64,000 nucleotides of DNA from DATFVJ01 sp963851085 (GTDB lineage: Bacteria > Actinomycetota > Actinomycetes > Streptosporangiales > Streptosporangiaceae), in the NCBI GenBank assembly GCA_963851085.1, contig CAWKNX010000016.1, forward strand, positions 444,614 to 508,613. Reading direction: 5' to 3'. The notes under the pieces are model-generated. The model ran no database searches. It saw only the letters and a program-made list of their open reading frames with translations, and had not been told where the DNA came from. Below are positions 1-11,561 of this stretch, one piece after another. Position numbers and translations under genes: made by a program. How positions within the stretch are numbered: the stretch's first letter is position 1; every line of letters starts with the position of its first letter.

Positions 1-325
1 GCCCTGCCCCGGATTCCGCCAGCAGGCGCTCCAGCTCGGACCGCACCGCCTGCACATCCACCTCGCTCCCGATCTCGGCCTGAGCCGCGAGCACCGATAC
101 CCGGTCATCCGCCACGGAAAGGAAGCCGCCGGTCACCGCGACGGTCGTCTCGTTCCCCTCGCTGTCCAGGATCCGCACGAGGCTTCCCGCCCCGAGCACA
201 CCAAGCACCGGCGCATGACCAGTCAGGATGCCGATATCGCCTTCGAGTGTCTTGGCGATCACCCGGCCGGCGTTGCCCGACCAGATTTCCCGCTCGGGTG
301 TCACCAGTGCGACAAGCAGCGTCAC
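1..325 (-). CDS. atpC: ATP synthase epsilon subunit (3' end outside window)
   Basis: Central-stalk subunit of F1 that links rotor and catalytic head and can inhibit ATP hydrolysis. Translating the minus strand from a GTG at 325 gives the typical beta-sandwich N-terminus (VTLLVALVTPEREIWSG), the LTGHAPVLGVL block and the GGFLSVADDRVSVLA block. About 108 residues are visible before the window edge, and the C-terminal helices are just entered. It is the last gene of the atp operon, 37 nt after atpD. The GTG start is chosen because the family motif begins directly after it and no in-frame ATG fits. Confidence 0.93.
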   Translation of the reverse strand, partial: MTLLVALVTPEREIWSGNAGRVIAKTLEGDIGILTGHAPVLGVLGAGSLVRILDSEGNETTVAVTGGFLSVADDRVSVLAAQAEIGSEVDVQAVRSELERLLAESGAG

Positions 326-362
326 GGCCGCACCCCACCCGCTCCGTCGTCGGCCCGTTGCG

Positions 363-1831
<1,469 letters not shown>

Positions 1832-1835
<4 letters not shown>

Positions 1836-2744
1836 TCACTCCCCGCGGTCGACTCGGCGAGCGCGTTCGCGCCGCCGACGATCTCGCTGATTTCCTGGGT
1901 GATCTCGCCCTGACGTGCCTGGTTCGCAACCCGGGTGAGCTCCTCGAGGAGCTCGTTCGCGTTGTCGGTGGCCGACTTCATGGCGCGGCGCCTCGCCGCG
2001 TACATGGACGCGGCCGCCTCGAGCATCGCGAAGTACAGCCGGCTCTCCACGTAGGCGGGAAGCAGCGCGTCGAGCACCGCCTCGGGCGACGGCTCGAACT
2101 CGTACACCGGCACGGGTCCTTCCGGTGGCTCTTCTGTCGTCTCCTCGATCTCGAGCGGCAGGATCCGGCGGACCACAGTGCGCTGGGTGAGCATGGAGAC
2201 GAACTCGGTGTAGACCAGGTGAATCTCGTCCACGCCGCCGTCCGACGCGGGCGCTTCAAACGCCTTGAGCAGCTCGGCGGTGATCTGCCTGGCGTGCTCG
2301 TGCCTCGGCCGGTCGGAGATCCCATTCCACTCCGCGGCCATCTCGCGGCCGCGGAAACGGTGCCAGACGATCCCCTTGTTTCCTGCCACGTACGTCACCG
2401 GCTCGACGCCGCGGCTGCCGCAGCAGCCCGTCCAGGGCCTGCGCCTCGCGCAGCACGTTCGCGTTGTACCCGCCCGCGAAGCCGCCGTCGCTGGTAAGAA
2501 GCATGACCGCGGCGCGCGTCGGGCTCGCTGTCTCCGTGGTGAGCGGGTGGTGGATCGACTGTGACCGGCTCACGACCGCCTCGACCGCCCGGGTGATCTC
2601 ACGCGCGTAGGGACCGGCCGCCTGCACCCGCTGCTGCGCCTTGAGAATCCGGGACGCCGCGATCATCTCCTGGGCACGGGTGATCTTGGCGGTGGACTTG
2701 ATCGACCGGATCCGCCGCCTGACCGCCCGGAGCTGTGCTCCCAT
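1832..2744 (-). CDS. atpG: ATP synthase gamma subunit, split by an apparent frameshift
   Basis: Rotor shaft of F1. The N-terminal part (2744 to about 2420) starts MGAQLRAVRRRIRSI and carries the ITRAQEMIAASR helix and the LLTSDGGFAGGYN block. The rest (about 2398 to 1832) is in another frame, starting near YVAGNKG and ending with the C-terminal helix YAARRRAMKSATDNA that inserts into the alpha3beta3 ring. Together they make a full-length gamma of about 300 residues. The break near 2400-2420 lies in a GC-rich run. Since the gene is essential and single-copy, a sequencing indel is the likely cause. Confidence 0.93.
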
Positions 2745-2752
2745 CCCGCCGC

Positions 2753-4403
2753 CTACGCCTCCTCGAGCTTGGGTACGTACCGGGTGATCTTCTCGTGGCT
2801 GATGTCTTCCTCCGTCAGCGCCTCGACGGGGACGTCCTTCACGAGCAGTTCGCCTGAACTAGTCTCGAACGTCTTCTTGAAGTCGTCCATCAGCTCTTTG
2901 AGCGCGGCGATCGTCTCCTCCGACAGTTCGCCGGTCTCCCTGATCGCGTCGTAGATGCCGGGCCGCACCCGCTGGATGTGATCGAGGAACTCGGCTTCGA
3001 ACCTGCGGATGTCCTCGACCGGCACGTCGTCGACCTGCCCCGTGGTGCCGGCCCAGACGGAGACCACCTCACGTTCCACGGGGAACGGGCTGTACTGAGG
3101 CTGCTTGAGCAGCTCGACAAGCCGCGCACCCCGGTCAAGCTGTGCCCGGGAGGCGGCGTCCAGGTCCGACGCGAAGGCCGCGAAAGCTTCGAGATCGCGG
3201 TACTGCGACAGGCCGAGGCGCAGCGTGCCCGCGACCTTCTTCATGGCCTTGATCTGCGCGTTACCGCCCACCCTCGAGACCGAGATGCCGACGTTGATGG
3301 CCGGGCGGACACCCGAGTTGAACAGGTCGGTCTCCAGGAAGATCTGGCCGTCGGTGATCGAGATGACGTTCGTGGGGATGTAGGCGGAGACGTCGTTACC
3401 CTTGGTCTCGACGATCGGCAACCCGGTCAGCGACCCCGCGCCCAGGTCGTCGGACAGCTTCGCGCACCGCTCCAGGAGCCTGGAGTGCAGGTAGAAGACG
3501 TCACCCGGGTAGGCCTCACGGCCCGGTGGGCGGCGCAGCAGCAGCGAAATCGTGCGGTACGCCTCGGCCTGCTTGGACAGATCGTCGAAGACGATCAGCA
3601 CGTGCTTGCCCGCGTACATCCAGTGCTGGCCGATCGCCGAACCGGTGTAGGGAGCGATGTACTTGTAGCCGGACGGGTCCGACGCCGGGGCGGCGACGAT
3701 CGTCGTGAACTCCATCGCGCGGGCGTCCACGAGAGACTGACGCACCTGGGCGATCGTCGAGCCCTTCTGGCCGACGGCGACGTAGACGCACCTGACCTGG
3801 CGCTGCGGATCGCCGGATACCCAGTTGTCCCGCTGGTTGATGATCGTGTCGATGGCAACCGCGGTCTTGCCCGTCTGCCGGTCACCGATGATCAGCTGGC
3901 GCTGGCCCCGGCCGATCGGCGTCATCGCGTCGATCGCCTTGATGCCGGTCTGCAGTGGCTCCTTCACCGGCTGGCGATGCACGACACTCGGCGCCTGCAC
4001 CTCAAGTGGCCGCAGCTCGGTCGCGCCGATCTCACCCAGGCCGTCCATCGGGTTGCCCAGCGGGTCCACCACCCGGCCGAGAAAGCCATCGCCGACAGGA
4101 ACCGAGAGGATCTCGCCGGTGCGGCGGACGCGCTGCCCCTCCTCGATGCCGCTGAACTCGCCGAGGATGACCACGCCGATCTCGCGCACGTCCAGGTTGA
4201 GCGCGAGTCCGCGAGTGCCGTCCTCGAACTCGAGCAGCTCGTTGGCCATTGCCGAGGGCAGTCCCTTCGACCCGGGCGATGCCGTCACCGCACTCGGCGA
4301 CGGTGCCGATCTCCTCGCGCGCGGCAGCGTCCGGCTCGTACTCCTGCACGAAGCGCGCGAGCGCGCTCCGGATCTCCTCCGGCCGGATCGTCAGCTCCGC
4401 CAT
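2753..4403 (-). CDS. atpA: ATP synthase alpha subunit, apparent frameshift near the N-terminus
   Basis: Non-catalytic nucleotide-binding F1 subunit. The N-terminus (MAELTIRPEEIRSALARFV) begins at 4403 and runs to VAECGDGIARVEG. The frame then changes near 4255-4275 and continues AMANELLEFEDGTRGLALNL to the end. The P-loop is GDRQTGKTA and the alpha-type block is GSAIGQHWMYAGKH. The C-terminus YVPKLEEA ends 8 nt before atpG. Combined length is about 545 residues, normal for actinobacteria. The downstream piece alone would lack the N-terminal crown segment, so it should not be read as a shorter gene. Confidence 0.95.
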
Positions 4404-4480
4404 CTCTTTCCTATCTCTCCGGTCTCGCTCTGATCTCTCTGAAGTTCTCCACAGCCGGGCCGCATGTGCTCCGAACGACG

Positions 4481-5314
4481 TCAGCCCGCCAGCCGACGCC
4501 GCACAGTCTCCAGCCTGCTCGCCACCGTGCCATCGATAACCTCGTCGCCAACCTGGACGGCGAGCCCGCCGACGACATGCGGGTCGAGCACCACGTTGAG
4601 CTGCACCTCGTGGCCGTACGCGGCGGCGAGTGCGGCGGCGAGCCTGCCACGCTGCCCCGCGCTGAGCTGGGTGGCCGTCCGTACCACGGCGACCACACGC
4701 TGTCGCCGCTCGGCCGCGAGCCGCACGTACTCCTCGAGATTTTTCTCCAGGCTACGTCCCCGCGGGTACTCTGCCCCTTCGGCGATCAGCCGGATCGTGA
4801 CATCGGCGACCTTGCCCTCGAGCAGCGAGGTGAGCATTTCGTGCTTGCGTCCCGGCGGCACGAACGGGTTGGACAGCGCGACCCGCAGGTCGGGCTGTGA
4901 CGCCACCACCCGGCCGAACCGGAAAAGCTGGTCCTCTACGTCATCAAGCTGGCCCCGCGCGTCGGCCGCGATCACCAGGGCGGTGATGGCAAGCTGCTCC
5001 AGCGCGTCGCTCAGGTCGCGCGGGCTCGACCACCGAAGCCGAACGGCTGCCGCGGTGAGCTCTGCCGCCGCAGGTGACACCTGGCCAGCGAGCAGTCCAC
5101 TGACCAGGGCGGCTTTCTCTTCACCCGGCTTCGCCGGATCCGAGAGCGCACGGCGGAGCGCGTGCTCACGGTCAAGGAAATGCACGACGGTAAACAGTTC
5201 GCTGCCGACTCCTCCATCGCTGCGCCGTCGGGGTCGCCAGGCCGTGCCCGGCAAGCGATGCGCGCGAGGCCTTAACTCATGTCTCCCTCGCGGCGCAGCC
5301 GACGCTCTGCTCAC
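4481..5314 (-). CDS. atpH: ATP synthase delta subunit, N-terminus uncertain
   Basis: Peripheral-stalk subunit joining F1 to the b subunits. From about residue 40 the sequence is a clear delta/OSCP protein (ELFTVVHFLDREHALRRAL to DEVIDGTVASRLETVRRRL). The long actinobacterial form of about 270 residues fits. The first 35 codons look scrambled: the GTG at 5314 gives VSRASAA, the usual family beginning, but the next 25 residues are not delta-like until GSELFTVV, which suggests compensating indels around 5220-5290. The atpF stop lies just upstream. Delta is separate from b, unlike the b-delta fusion of mycobacteria. Confidence 0.9.
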   Translation of the reverse strand: MSRASAAPRGRHELRPRAHRLPGTAWRPRRRSDGGVGSELFTVVHFLDREHALRRALSDPAKPGEEKAALVSGLLAGQVSPAAAELTAAAVRLRWSSPRDLSDALEQLAITALVIAADARGQLDDVEDQLFRFGRVVASQPDLRVALSNPFVPPGRKHEMLTSLLEGKVADVTIRLIAEGAEYPRGRSLEKNLEEYVRLAAERRQRVVAVVRTATQLSAGQRGRLAAALAAAYGHEVQLNVVLDPHVVGGLAVQVGDEVIDGTVASRLETVRRRLAG

Positions 5315-5319
5315 TCCCC

Positions 5320-5853
5320 TCAACGCGTCGCCTCCGACTGGCGCTCGATCTCGTCGAGGAAGCGATCCACGATCCGGCTCCGCCGCGCCTCGTCGGCCAG
5401 CGATTCGCCGACAATGCGGCTGGCAAGATCGGTGGCGAGCGCGCCCACGTCGCGGCGCAGCGCGCCAAGCGCCTGCTGACGCTCCGCCTCGAGCTGGGTC
5501 TCGGCCGCCTCGAGCAAGCGCCGCGCCTCGGCCTGGGCATGGTCGCGCATCTCGGCGATGATCTGGGCGCCTTCTTCCCTGGCCTGCTCACGCAGCCGCG
5601 AGGCCTCCTGCCGCGCCTCGGCGATCCGGGCCTGATAATCGTCGAGCGCGCGCTGCGCCTCGGCCTGAAGTTCCTCGGCCCGGTGCAGGCCACCCTCGAT
5701 CGCGTCGGTCCGCTCGGCGAGCACTTTCTGCATCCGCGGCAGCAGGATCTTGGCGAGCGCGCCGAACACGATAAAGAACGCGATCGTCCCGATAATAAAC
5801 TCGGAGGCAGTGGGGAGCAGCGGATTCTGCGCTCCCGCCGCGAGATACGTCAC
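5320..5853 (-). CDS. atpF: ATP synthase b subunit
   Basis: Membrane-anchored peripheral stalk. This is an intact 177-residue frame with a GTG start at 5853, preceded by an AGGAAGG ribosome-binding site. Residues about 18-40 (EFIIGTIAFFIVFGAL) form the single membrane helix. The remainder is a long, charged, Ala/Glu/Arg-rich helix (AEELQAEAQRALDDYQARI) typical of the b dimer coiled coil. It is followed at once by atpH. Confidence 0.95.
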   Translation of the reverse strand: MTYLAAGAQNPLLPTASEFIIGTIAFFIVFGALAKILLPRMQKVLAERTDAIEGGLHRAEELQAEAQRALDDYQARIAEARQEASRLREQAREEGAQIIAEMRDHAQAEARRLLEAAETQLEAERQQALGALRRDVGALATDLASRIVGESLADEARRSRIVDRFLDEIERQSEATR

Positions 5854-5868
5854 CGCGCGTTCACCTTC

Positions 5869-6132
5869 CTAGGCAGCATTCATCAACCGGTGAAGATGAA
5901 TGGCGGCAACAAGGCCGATAAGAGCGAGGGCCTCGCAGAGGGCGAAGCCCACCCACATGTTCGCGCGGATCATTCCGGCGGCCTCGGGCTGGCGGGCCAT
6001 TGCCTCGGTGGCGTGCCCGAAGATGAGGCCGATGCCGACACCTGGGCCGATCGCGGCGAGGCCGTAGGCCACCGCGCCGAGCCTCCCCGCGACGGTGGCT
6101 GCTGCGAGTACGTGGGGTCCAAGATCCATCAT
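5869..6132 (-). CDS. atpE: ATP synthase c subunit
   Basis: Proton-carrying ring subunit of Fo. It is 87 residues with two membrane hairpin helices. The polar loop is HATEAMARQPE, and the ion-binding carboxylate is the Glu in GFALCEALALIGLV. The first helix has the glycine-rich GLAAIGPGVGIGL packing motif. The start is ATG at 6132 behind a GAAGGAA ribosome-binding site, and a second ATG follows directly. No sodium-type ligand set is evident, so a proton ring is likely. Confidence 0.96.
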   Translation of the reverse strand: MMDLGPHVLAAATVAGRLGAVAYGLAAIGPGVGIGLIFGHATEAMARQPEAAGMIRANMWVGFALCEALALIGLVAAIHLHRLMNAA

Positions 6133-6201
6133 TGGTGTTCCTTCTTTACGGACCGGCGGTTCTGCCCGCCGGTGAGACTTGGTCTCGGGTGAGGTGTCCG
6201 G

Positions 6202-7011
6202 TCAGTGTGACGCCTCCAGCGATCCCGCGATGTAGGTGGCGGTCAGCGTGGTGAAGATGTAGGCCTGCAACCCCTGGATCAGCAGTTCGAACCCGGTCAG
6301 CACGATGACCATCACGAACGAGCCGGCGGCGAGGATCGCGCCGATGCCCAGGCTGGCCAGGTACCAGGTCGCGACTGTGAACACCGCGATCAATATGTGG
6401 CCGGCGAACATGTTCGCGAAAAGCCGGACGCCCAGGGTGAACGGCCGGATGAGGATGTTCGACAGAAGCTCGACGGGCACCAGCAGGGGCAGGATCCACC
6501 ACGGCACGTCACCCGGGATCGACATGTTCTTGAAGTACCCGATCGGCCCCTGGTGGCTGATGCCGAGGTACATGTAGGTCAGCCAGACCATCGCGACAAG
6601 CGACCATGGGAACGAGATGCGTGCCGCCACGGGGAACTGCCCGAGCGGAATGATCTCCATCAGGTTCATCACCCAGATGAAAAAGAAGAGTGAGGTGAGG
6701 AACGGCAGGAACCGGTCACCCTTCTTGCCCATCATCTGGCGGAGAATCTGGTCACGGACGAACATCACACCAAGCTCGCCGAGGTTCTGCACGCCCCGCG
6801 GAACCAGCTTCGGCTTGGCGAACGCGGCCCAGAAGAAGGCGACAACGGCGAACGCGCAGATCAGCCCGAGCAACATGGGCTTGGTGAAGTGGAACGCGCC
6901 AATACTGAAGATCGGCTTGAAGTTGAAATCATCCAGCGACGGCGCCGGATAGCCGCACCCGGAAAAGATATGGCAACCGCCCACCGGGGCCGTCACAAGA
7001 ACGTCACTCAC
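6202..7011 (-). CDS. atpB: ATP synthase a subunit
   Basis: Stator channel of Fo. The frame is an intact 269 residues with GTG start at 7011. Five to six hydrophobic helices are visible. The essential arginine lies in the helix block LIRPFTLGVRLFANM, and the C-terminal helix has the GFELLIQGLQAYIFTTLTA signature. It leads the main atp run, 70 nt before atpE. The N-terminal segment includes GGCHIFSGCGYP, the extracytoplasmic cysteine-containing stretch often seen in actinobacterial AtpB. Confidence 0.96.
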   Translation of the reverse strand: MSDVLVTAPVGGCHIFSGCGYPAPSLDDFNFKPIFSIGAFHFTKPMLLGLICAFAVVAFFWAAFAKPKLVPRGVQNLGELGVMFVRDQILRQMMGKKGDRFLPFLTSLFFFIWVMNLMEIIPLGQFPVAARISFPWSLVAMVWLTYMYLGISHQGPIGYFKNMSIPGDVPWWILPLLVPVELLSNILIRPFTLGVRLFANMFAGHILIAVFTVATWYLASLGIGAILAAGSFVMVIVLTGFELLIQGLQAYIFTTLTATYIAGSLEASH

Positions 7012-7110
7012 AATCCACTCCCGAAGGCTCCTTCGACGTCGGCGGCTGACGCATGCCGCGGGCAGGGCCCGCCGTGGCGGGCAGGGCCTGCGCCAGATCG
7101 TGGCCGCGAA

Positions 7111-7524
7111 TCAGGCCCTGCCGTAGCGGAGGACGACCAGGACGAGGCCCACGGCCAGCCCGGCCAGCAGACCGACCGGAACCAAGATCCCCTGATGCCC
7201 GGTCCACCGTGCGATCAGCCAGCCGAGGCCACCGTAGAAAAGCATGCCGCCGATCAGATAGCTGGTGATGGCCCAGCCTGCGTCCTGCGTGCCGCCCGGC
7301 TTGCCCGGCGTGCGCCACCCGCGCTCGCGCGGTGTGGCGGCCTGATCGGCGCGCGGCTGCTGCGAACCCGGCGGCTGCTGTGGACCCTGCTGCTGCGAAC
7401 TCTGCTGCTGCGAATTCGGCGCGGTGCTGGCCGTTCCCGTGGCCGGTGGCCAGGCGTTCCCGTGTTCCCCCGGCGGAACCTGCGATTCCGGCGCACGGTC
7501 CTTCCCCATCATGTCGCGGCCCAT
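7111..7524 (-). CDS. AtpZ/AtpI-like two-helix membrane protein with Gln-rich N-terminal region
   Basis: A small membrane protein upstream of atpB. Residues about 84-105 (WAITSYLIGGMLFYGGLGWL) and 112-133 form a helical hairpin typical of the AtpZ/F0F1-ATPase-subunit family. These proteins are often encoded at the head of atp operons and are thought to aid c-ring assembly or ion supply. Residues about 35-60 are a low-complexity Gln/Pro/Ser linker (SQQQSSQQQGPQQPP). The family call rests on topology and position, not on a strongly diagnostic motif. Confidence 0.75.
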   Translation of the reverse strand: MGRDMMGKDRAPESQVPPGEHGNAWPPATGTASTAPNSQQQSSQQQGPQQPPGSQQPRADQAATPRERGWRTPGKPGGTQDAGWAITSYLIGGMLFYGGLGWLIARWTGHQGILVPVGLLAGLAVGLVLVVLRYGRA

Positions 7525-7584
7525 GATAACAGGGCAGGAAGCAGCCGAAAGAGCCGGCCCACACGCCCGTCGGCGCGTCCATGG

Positions 7585-8043
7585 TTACAGCTCCCCGCTG
7601 ACGTGGCCCGGCTCGGGCACGGTGTCTTCCGTCCCCTGCCCAGGCCCGCTTTCCGGGACGACGTAAGGCATCCGGCTGCTCGCGACGGTGAAGACCTCGC
7701 CGCCGGTCCACACCAGGATGCAGATGATCGCGGTGATCCCGAAGAACCGGGTATTGAACAGGGTCGTGCCACTGAAAGCGGCGATCAGCCCGAGCAGAAT
7801 GAGGATCTTCGCCGCGAAGGTGCCGAGTGCCGTCGCCATCATCGCGGACGGGACCCCAGCGCCCGGCGAAGCTGACCGCACCACGCTCGCGGTGAAAAAC
7901 GCCCCGACCAGGATCACACCGAAGACGGCGCCGAGTGCGCCCTTGCCACCATCGGTGACGCCGCCCACGGCGATCAGGATCACGCCCACGATCGCCGTGG
8001 CCATGGCGGATCGGATGAGGATCCGGGCGTCATTGGCCAGCAT
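7585..8043 (-). CDS. atpI: ATP synthase subunit I-like membrane protein
   Basis: A 152-residue protein with four predicted membrane helices (about residues 11-27, 36-54, 75-92 and 100-118) followed by a polar tail. In actinobacteria the gene between wecA and atpB normally encodes this AtpI-like protein, implicated in assembly or stability of the c ring. Length, topology and position agree. Sequence conservation in this family is weak, so the assignment leans on synteny. Confidence 0.78.
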   Translation of the reverse strand: MLANDARILIRSAMATAIVGVILIAVGGVTDGGKGALGAVFGVILVGAFFTASVVRSASPGAGVPSAMMATALGTFAAKILILLGLIAAFSGTTLFNTRFFGITAIICILVWTGGEVFTVASSRMPYVVPESGPGQGTEDTVPEPGHVSGEL

Positions 8044-8124
8044 CTTCGCGGCTCCGGGTTTCGTGGGTCTGGCTCGTGGGTCGCGGTTGGTGGGGTATGC
8101 CTTGACACTGCCGTCAGGTGCGGG

Positions 8125-9730
8125 CTAGTGCGGTGGGCGGCTGTTCGTGAAAGGTATCACAAGCTCTTGGTAAGACCTTTGCCTGAGGTACCCGTGCGCT
8201 CCCCCAGCGGCGGTCGCCGCCCGGTGCCGGCGCACGGCGCATCGGCGCCGGGCGTGACCGTTGACGTGGGTAGGGGGACGGGCGTCGCCAGGCACCGGAA
8301 AACCGTCATCTTGCTGCGAGAACTCGTCCGTGGCATGGATCCCGACAGCGCGGTGGAGATCGTGGCGGTTGCCTGGTCGCCTGCTGGGCAGGCCGCGGCG
8401 ACGAAATGTCCGCTGTCGGCGGCTCGCCAGCGGTGCCAGCACCGTGCCGGGTGCATTGCCCGCTGGGACAATGTCCCGCTGACGGCGGAAACCCGCTCTC
8501 CCGTGGCAGGCTGATCCCGGTGCAGTCCCCGGTTCGCGAAGACTCACGTGATCGTGCGGCATGACGCCGCCGGGGCGCGCCTGGTCGGCCTGATGGCGCC
8601 CATCGGCGGGCCTGCGCGATCGTAGCCACGGCATCGAGACGAGCAGCAGCGCCACCATTCCGCCGACCGTCGCTACGGAAAGCACCGCGAGCGCCGAGCC
8701 GACGATCGACAACATCACCACGGTGAAGGCGAAAAGCGCCGCCCACAGGTACAGGATCAGGACGCTCAGCCGGTGCGAATGACCGATGTTCAGCATCCGG
8801 TGATGCAGGTGGCCGCGGTCCGCCGCGAATAGCGACATACCCGCCCTGGCCCGCCTGATCACCGCGAGCACAGATCCAGATACGGGATCACCAGGATCGC
8901 CAACGGGAATCAGCAGCGGCAGGACCAGCGGGAACCGGTTGATCTGCTGAAGCGTCGCGGGGTCCAGATTGGCGGTGCTCGAGATCGTCGCATAGGCGAG
9001 CACGAGCCCGATCAGCATGGCCCCGGTATCGCCCATGAAGATCCGGGCCGGGTAGAAGTTGTGTGGCAGGAACCCGAGGCACATTCCGGCGAGCATCGCC
9101 GACACCAGGGCTGGCAAGGTCTGGTGCGGCAACCCGACGACGCGGGTGAGCTCATAGGAGTAGATGAAGAACGCGAACGCGGCGATTCCCACGACGCCCG
9201 CCGCCAGCCCGTCGAGGCCGTCGATGAAGTTGACCGCGTTGATGGTCACCACGACGAGCAGGATGGTGAGCAGCGACGCCCTGCCGCGGCGACAGCGAGA
9301 GCACGCTGCCCCTGGGCAGCGGCACCCAGTCCAGTTCGACACCGCCCCAGACGAGGATCCCGCTCGGCGGCCACCTGGGCAGCGAGCTTGCTGGTAGCGC
9401 TCATCCCCCAGCGGTCGTCCACGAATCCGGTAGCGACGATCAGCCCGCCCGCAAGCAGCAGGCTGCCCGGTGCGCTGAGGCTTCCCGGGGACGTTGAGGT
9501 TGCTCGCGAACACGGCCTTCATGTGCGTCAGCTGACTCGCCACAAGCAGCGCCGCGGCGAGCCCGCCGTACATGGCCAGCCCGCCAAGCCGCGGCGTCGG
9601 CACCGCATGGACGTCGCGGTCGCGGACCTCGGGCAACGCCCTCGACCGCGATCGCGAACCGGCGCACCAGCGGGGTCAGCAGGTAGGTCATCGCAGCCGC
9701 AACAAGAAGCGTGAGCAGGTACTCGCGCAC
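8125..9730 (-). CDS. wecA: WecA/MraY-family glycosyl-1-phosphate transferase, several apparent frameshifts
   Basis: Transfers a sugar-1-phosphate (GlcNAc-1-P in the best-studied relatives) from UDP-sugar to decaprenyl/undecaprenyl phosphate at the membrane, starting cell-wall glycan synthesis. The N-terminus (MREYLLTLLVAAAMTYLLTP) is in one frame from 9730. The PTPRLGGLAMYGG block follows in another, then a scrambled stretch at about 9300-9480. The catalytic VNFIDGLDGLAAG, MGDTGAM and the HLHH motif then read clearly. At least two or three breaks are present. The part below about 8560 is a polar tail I do not recognise, so the true stop may be earlier. Its place between tsaC and atpI matches other actinobacteria. 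Confidence 0.88.
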
Positions 9731-9850
9731 AATGACAGCCTACGCGCCCAGCGATCAGGCCGGGCCCAACGAGCAACGCACGTCGGCGGGGGGTCCAACG
9801 GTATTGCAGGCCCAACGGCGCCGGAAGAAAAATCACAAACAACTCGAACG

Positions 9851-10650
9851 TCATTCGCGTGTGAATTCTGTGCATCCGGAGGAGCCGGGTCGTCGCTCGG
9901 TGATGCTCCGTGCTCTCGGTGCCGCCGTCTGAGCCGTCTGCGCTGCCGTCCTCGCTGTTCTCGGGGTTCGTCTGCCGTGCTCTCTACTGATCGGTGCCAC
10001 GGTGCGCAGCCGTTCGGGAGAAATGGCACCCGCACGCAGCAACCTCGGCACCGTGCCGGTCAGATCCACGATCGAGGACGGCACCCCGCCCGTTCGCAGC
10101 CCGCCGTCCAGATACACCGCGACCGAATCGCCAAGCTGCGCCTGCGCCTGCTGCCACCGTCATCGCGGGCGGCTGCTCCGGATTTGTTCGCGCTGCTCAC
10201 CGCCATCGGGCCGGTCCGCTTCAGCAACTCGAGGGCGACGGGATGCAGTGGCATCCTGATCGCGACCGTACCCTTCGCGTCGCCCAGATCCCAGCTGAGC
10301 GTGCGGCTGGCATGGCAGACGAGAGTCAGCGCGCCCGGCCAGAACTCGTCGATCAGATCCTGACCGTGCATGCCCAGGTCTTCGATGAGGGCCGCCGCGG
10401 CGCGCACCGATCCGACAAGCACGGGCGAGGGCATGTGCCTGCCCCGGCCCTTCGCAGTCAGCATCGCGGTCACGGCCGCAGGCATGAACGCATCCGCGCC
10501 AATCCCGTAGACGGTATCGGTGGGCAGCACGACAAGCTCGCCGCGGCCCGACCGCCGCGGCCGCTTCCTCGATGCCCGCAGCGCGCTGCGCCGCGTCGGT
10601 GCAGTCGAATCAGGCGAATCGCTGTGGCTCACAGCGGCCCATCCTGCCAT
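9851..10650 (-). CDS. tsaC: L-threonylcarbamoyladenylate synthase (TsaC/Sua5/YrdC), apparent frameshift
   Basis: Makes threonylcarbamoyl-AMP from threonine, bicarbonate and ATP, the first step of tRNA t6A37 modification. The YrdC fold shows as VLPTDTVYGIGADA, the FWPGALTLVCHA block, KGTVAIRMPLHP and AVSSANKSGA. Near 10150 the frame changes, and the strand-forming VYLDGGLRTGGVPSSIVDLTG continues to about 9990. The last roughly 45 residues are low-complexity Arg/Thr/Ala and of doubtful value. The start at 10650 overlaps the end of prmC, as expected for this operon. Confidence 0.9.
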
Positions 10651-11549
10651 GCGGCGGGGACCTGTTCGCGGCGTGGTTCGCGGCGACGGGTACAGTCGTC
10701 TTCCGCGGCCGCAAGGCGGGCGGTCACGAACCGGTCGCGGCCAGCCAGGTCCTTGTGGTTGCGCGTGTCACGCCAGCCTGCGGTCTCAGGAAACGTCCAG
10801 TAGACCGCGGCGCCCTGCGGCGAGCCGTGCTCGACCGCGACCAGACCGCCGGGCCGCAGCAGCCGGGCGGCCGTGCGTTCAAGCTTTCTGATGGTGTCAA
10901 GGCCGTCATGTCCGCCCCACAGTGCCGCTGGCGGGTCGTACTCGCCGACCTCGGGCGGCACTCCGGCGCCGTCCGGGATGTAGGGCGGGTTGCTGATGAC
11001 GAGATCGACGGCGCCGTCAAGCTCGGGCAGCGCGGTGGCGAGGTCGGCCAGGTGCAGTGCGACGCGCGGCGCCCGGGCCTGCCCCGATGTTGCGCTCGGC
11101 CCAGGCATGCGCCATCGGCTGCGCTTCGACCGCGTGCACCCATGCCCGCGGGACCTCCTGCGCGATGGCGAGCGCGATCGCTCCGGAGCCTGTGCCGAGG
11201 TCCACCACCGTCGGATCGGCCGCGTCCATCGCGCGAAGCTGGTCGATCGCCCAGCCCGTCATCACCTCGGTCTCCGGGCGTGGCACGAACACGCCGGGGC
11301 CGACCTCGAGCTCCAGGTACCTGAAATACGCCCGCCCGGTGATGTGCTGCAGCGGCTCGCGGGCCTCGCGGCGAGCCACATCGACCCAGAACACCGCGTC
11401 GAACTCGGCATCAGGGACCATGTGCAGCTGCCGCGCGCAACTCCGTGGACGTGCGCGGCGATCTGCTCCGCGTCACCCCTGGGTGAGTCCACACCCGCAG
11501 CGGCCAGGCGCTGCGCGGCCCGGGTGACCTCGTCGAGCAGCATGCTCAC
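10629..11549 (-). CDS. prmC: Peptide chain release factor N5-glutamine methyltransferase, two apparent frameshifts
   Basis: Methylates the Gln of the GGQ motif in release factors, with S-adenosylmethionine as donor. Three frames must be joined: the N-terminal helical domain from 11549 (MSMLLDEVTRAAQRLAAAGV), the central part with FVPRPETEVM and the SAM-binding VVDLGTGSGAIAL, and the C-terminal part with the substrate-binding NPPY motif (LVISNPPYIPDGAG). Breaks lie near 11400 and 11080-11100. It stands directly after prfA, whose product is its substrate. Confidence 0.93.
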
Positions 11550-11561
11550 TGCCGCACTCCA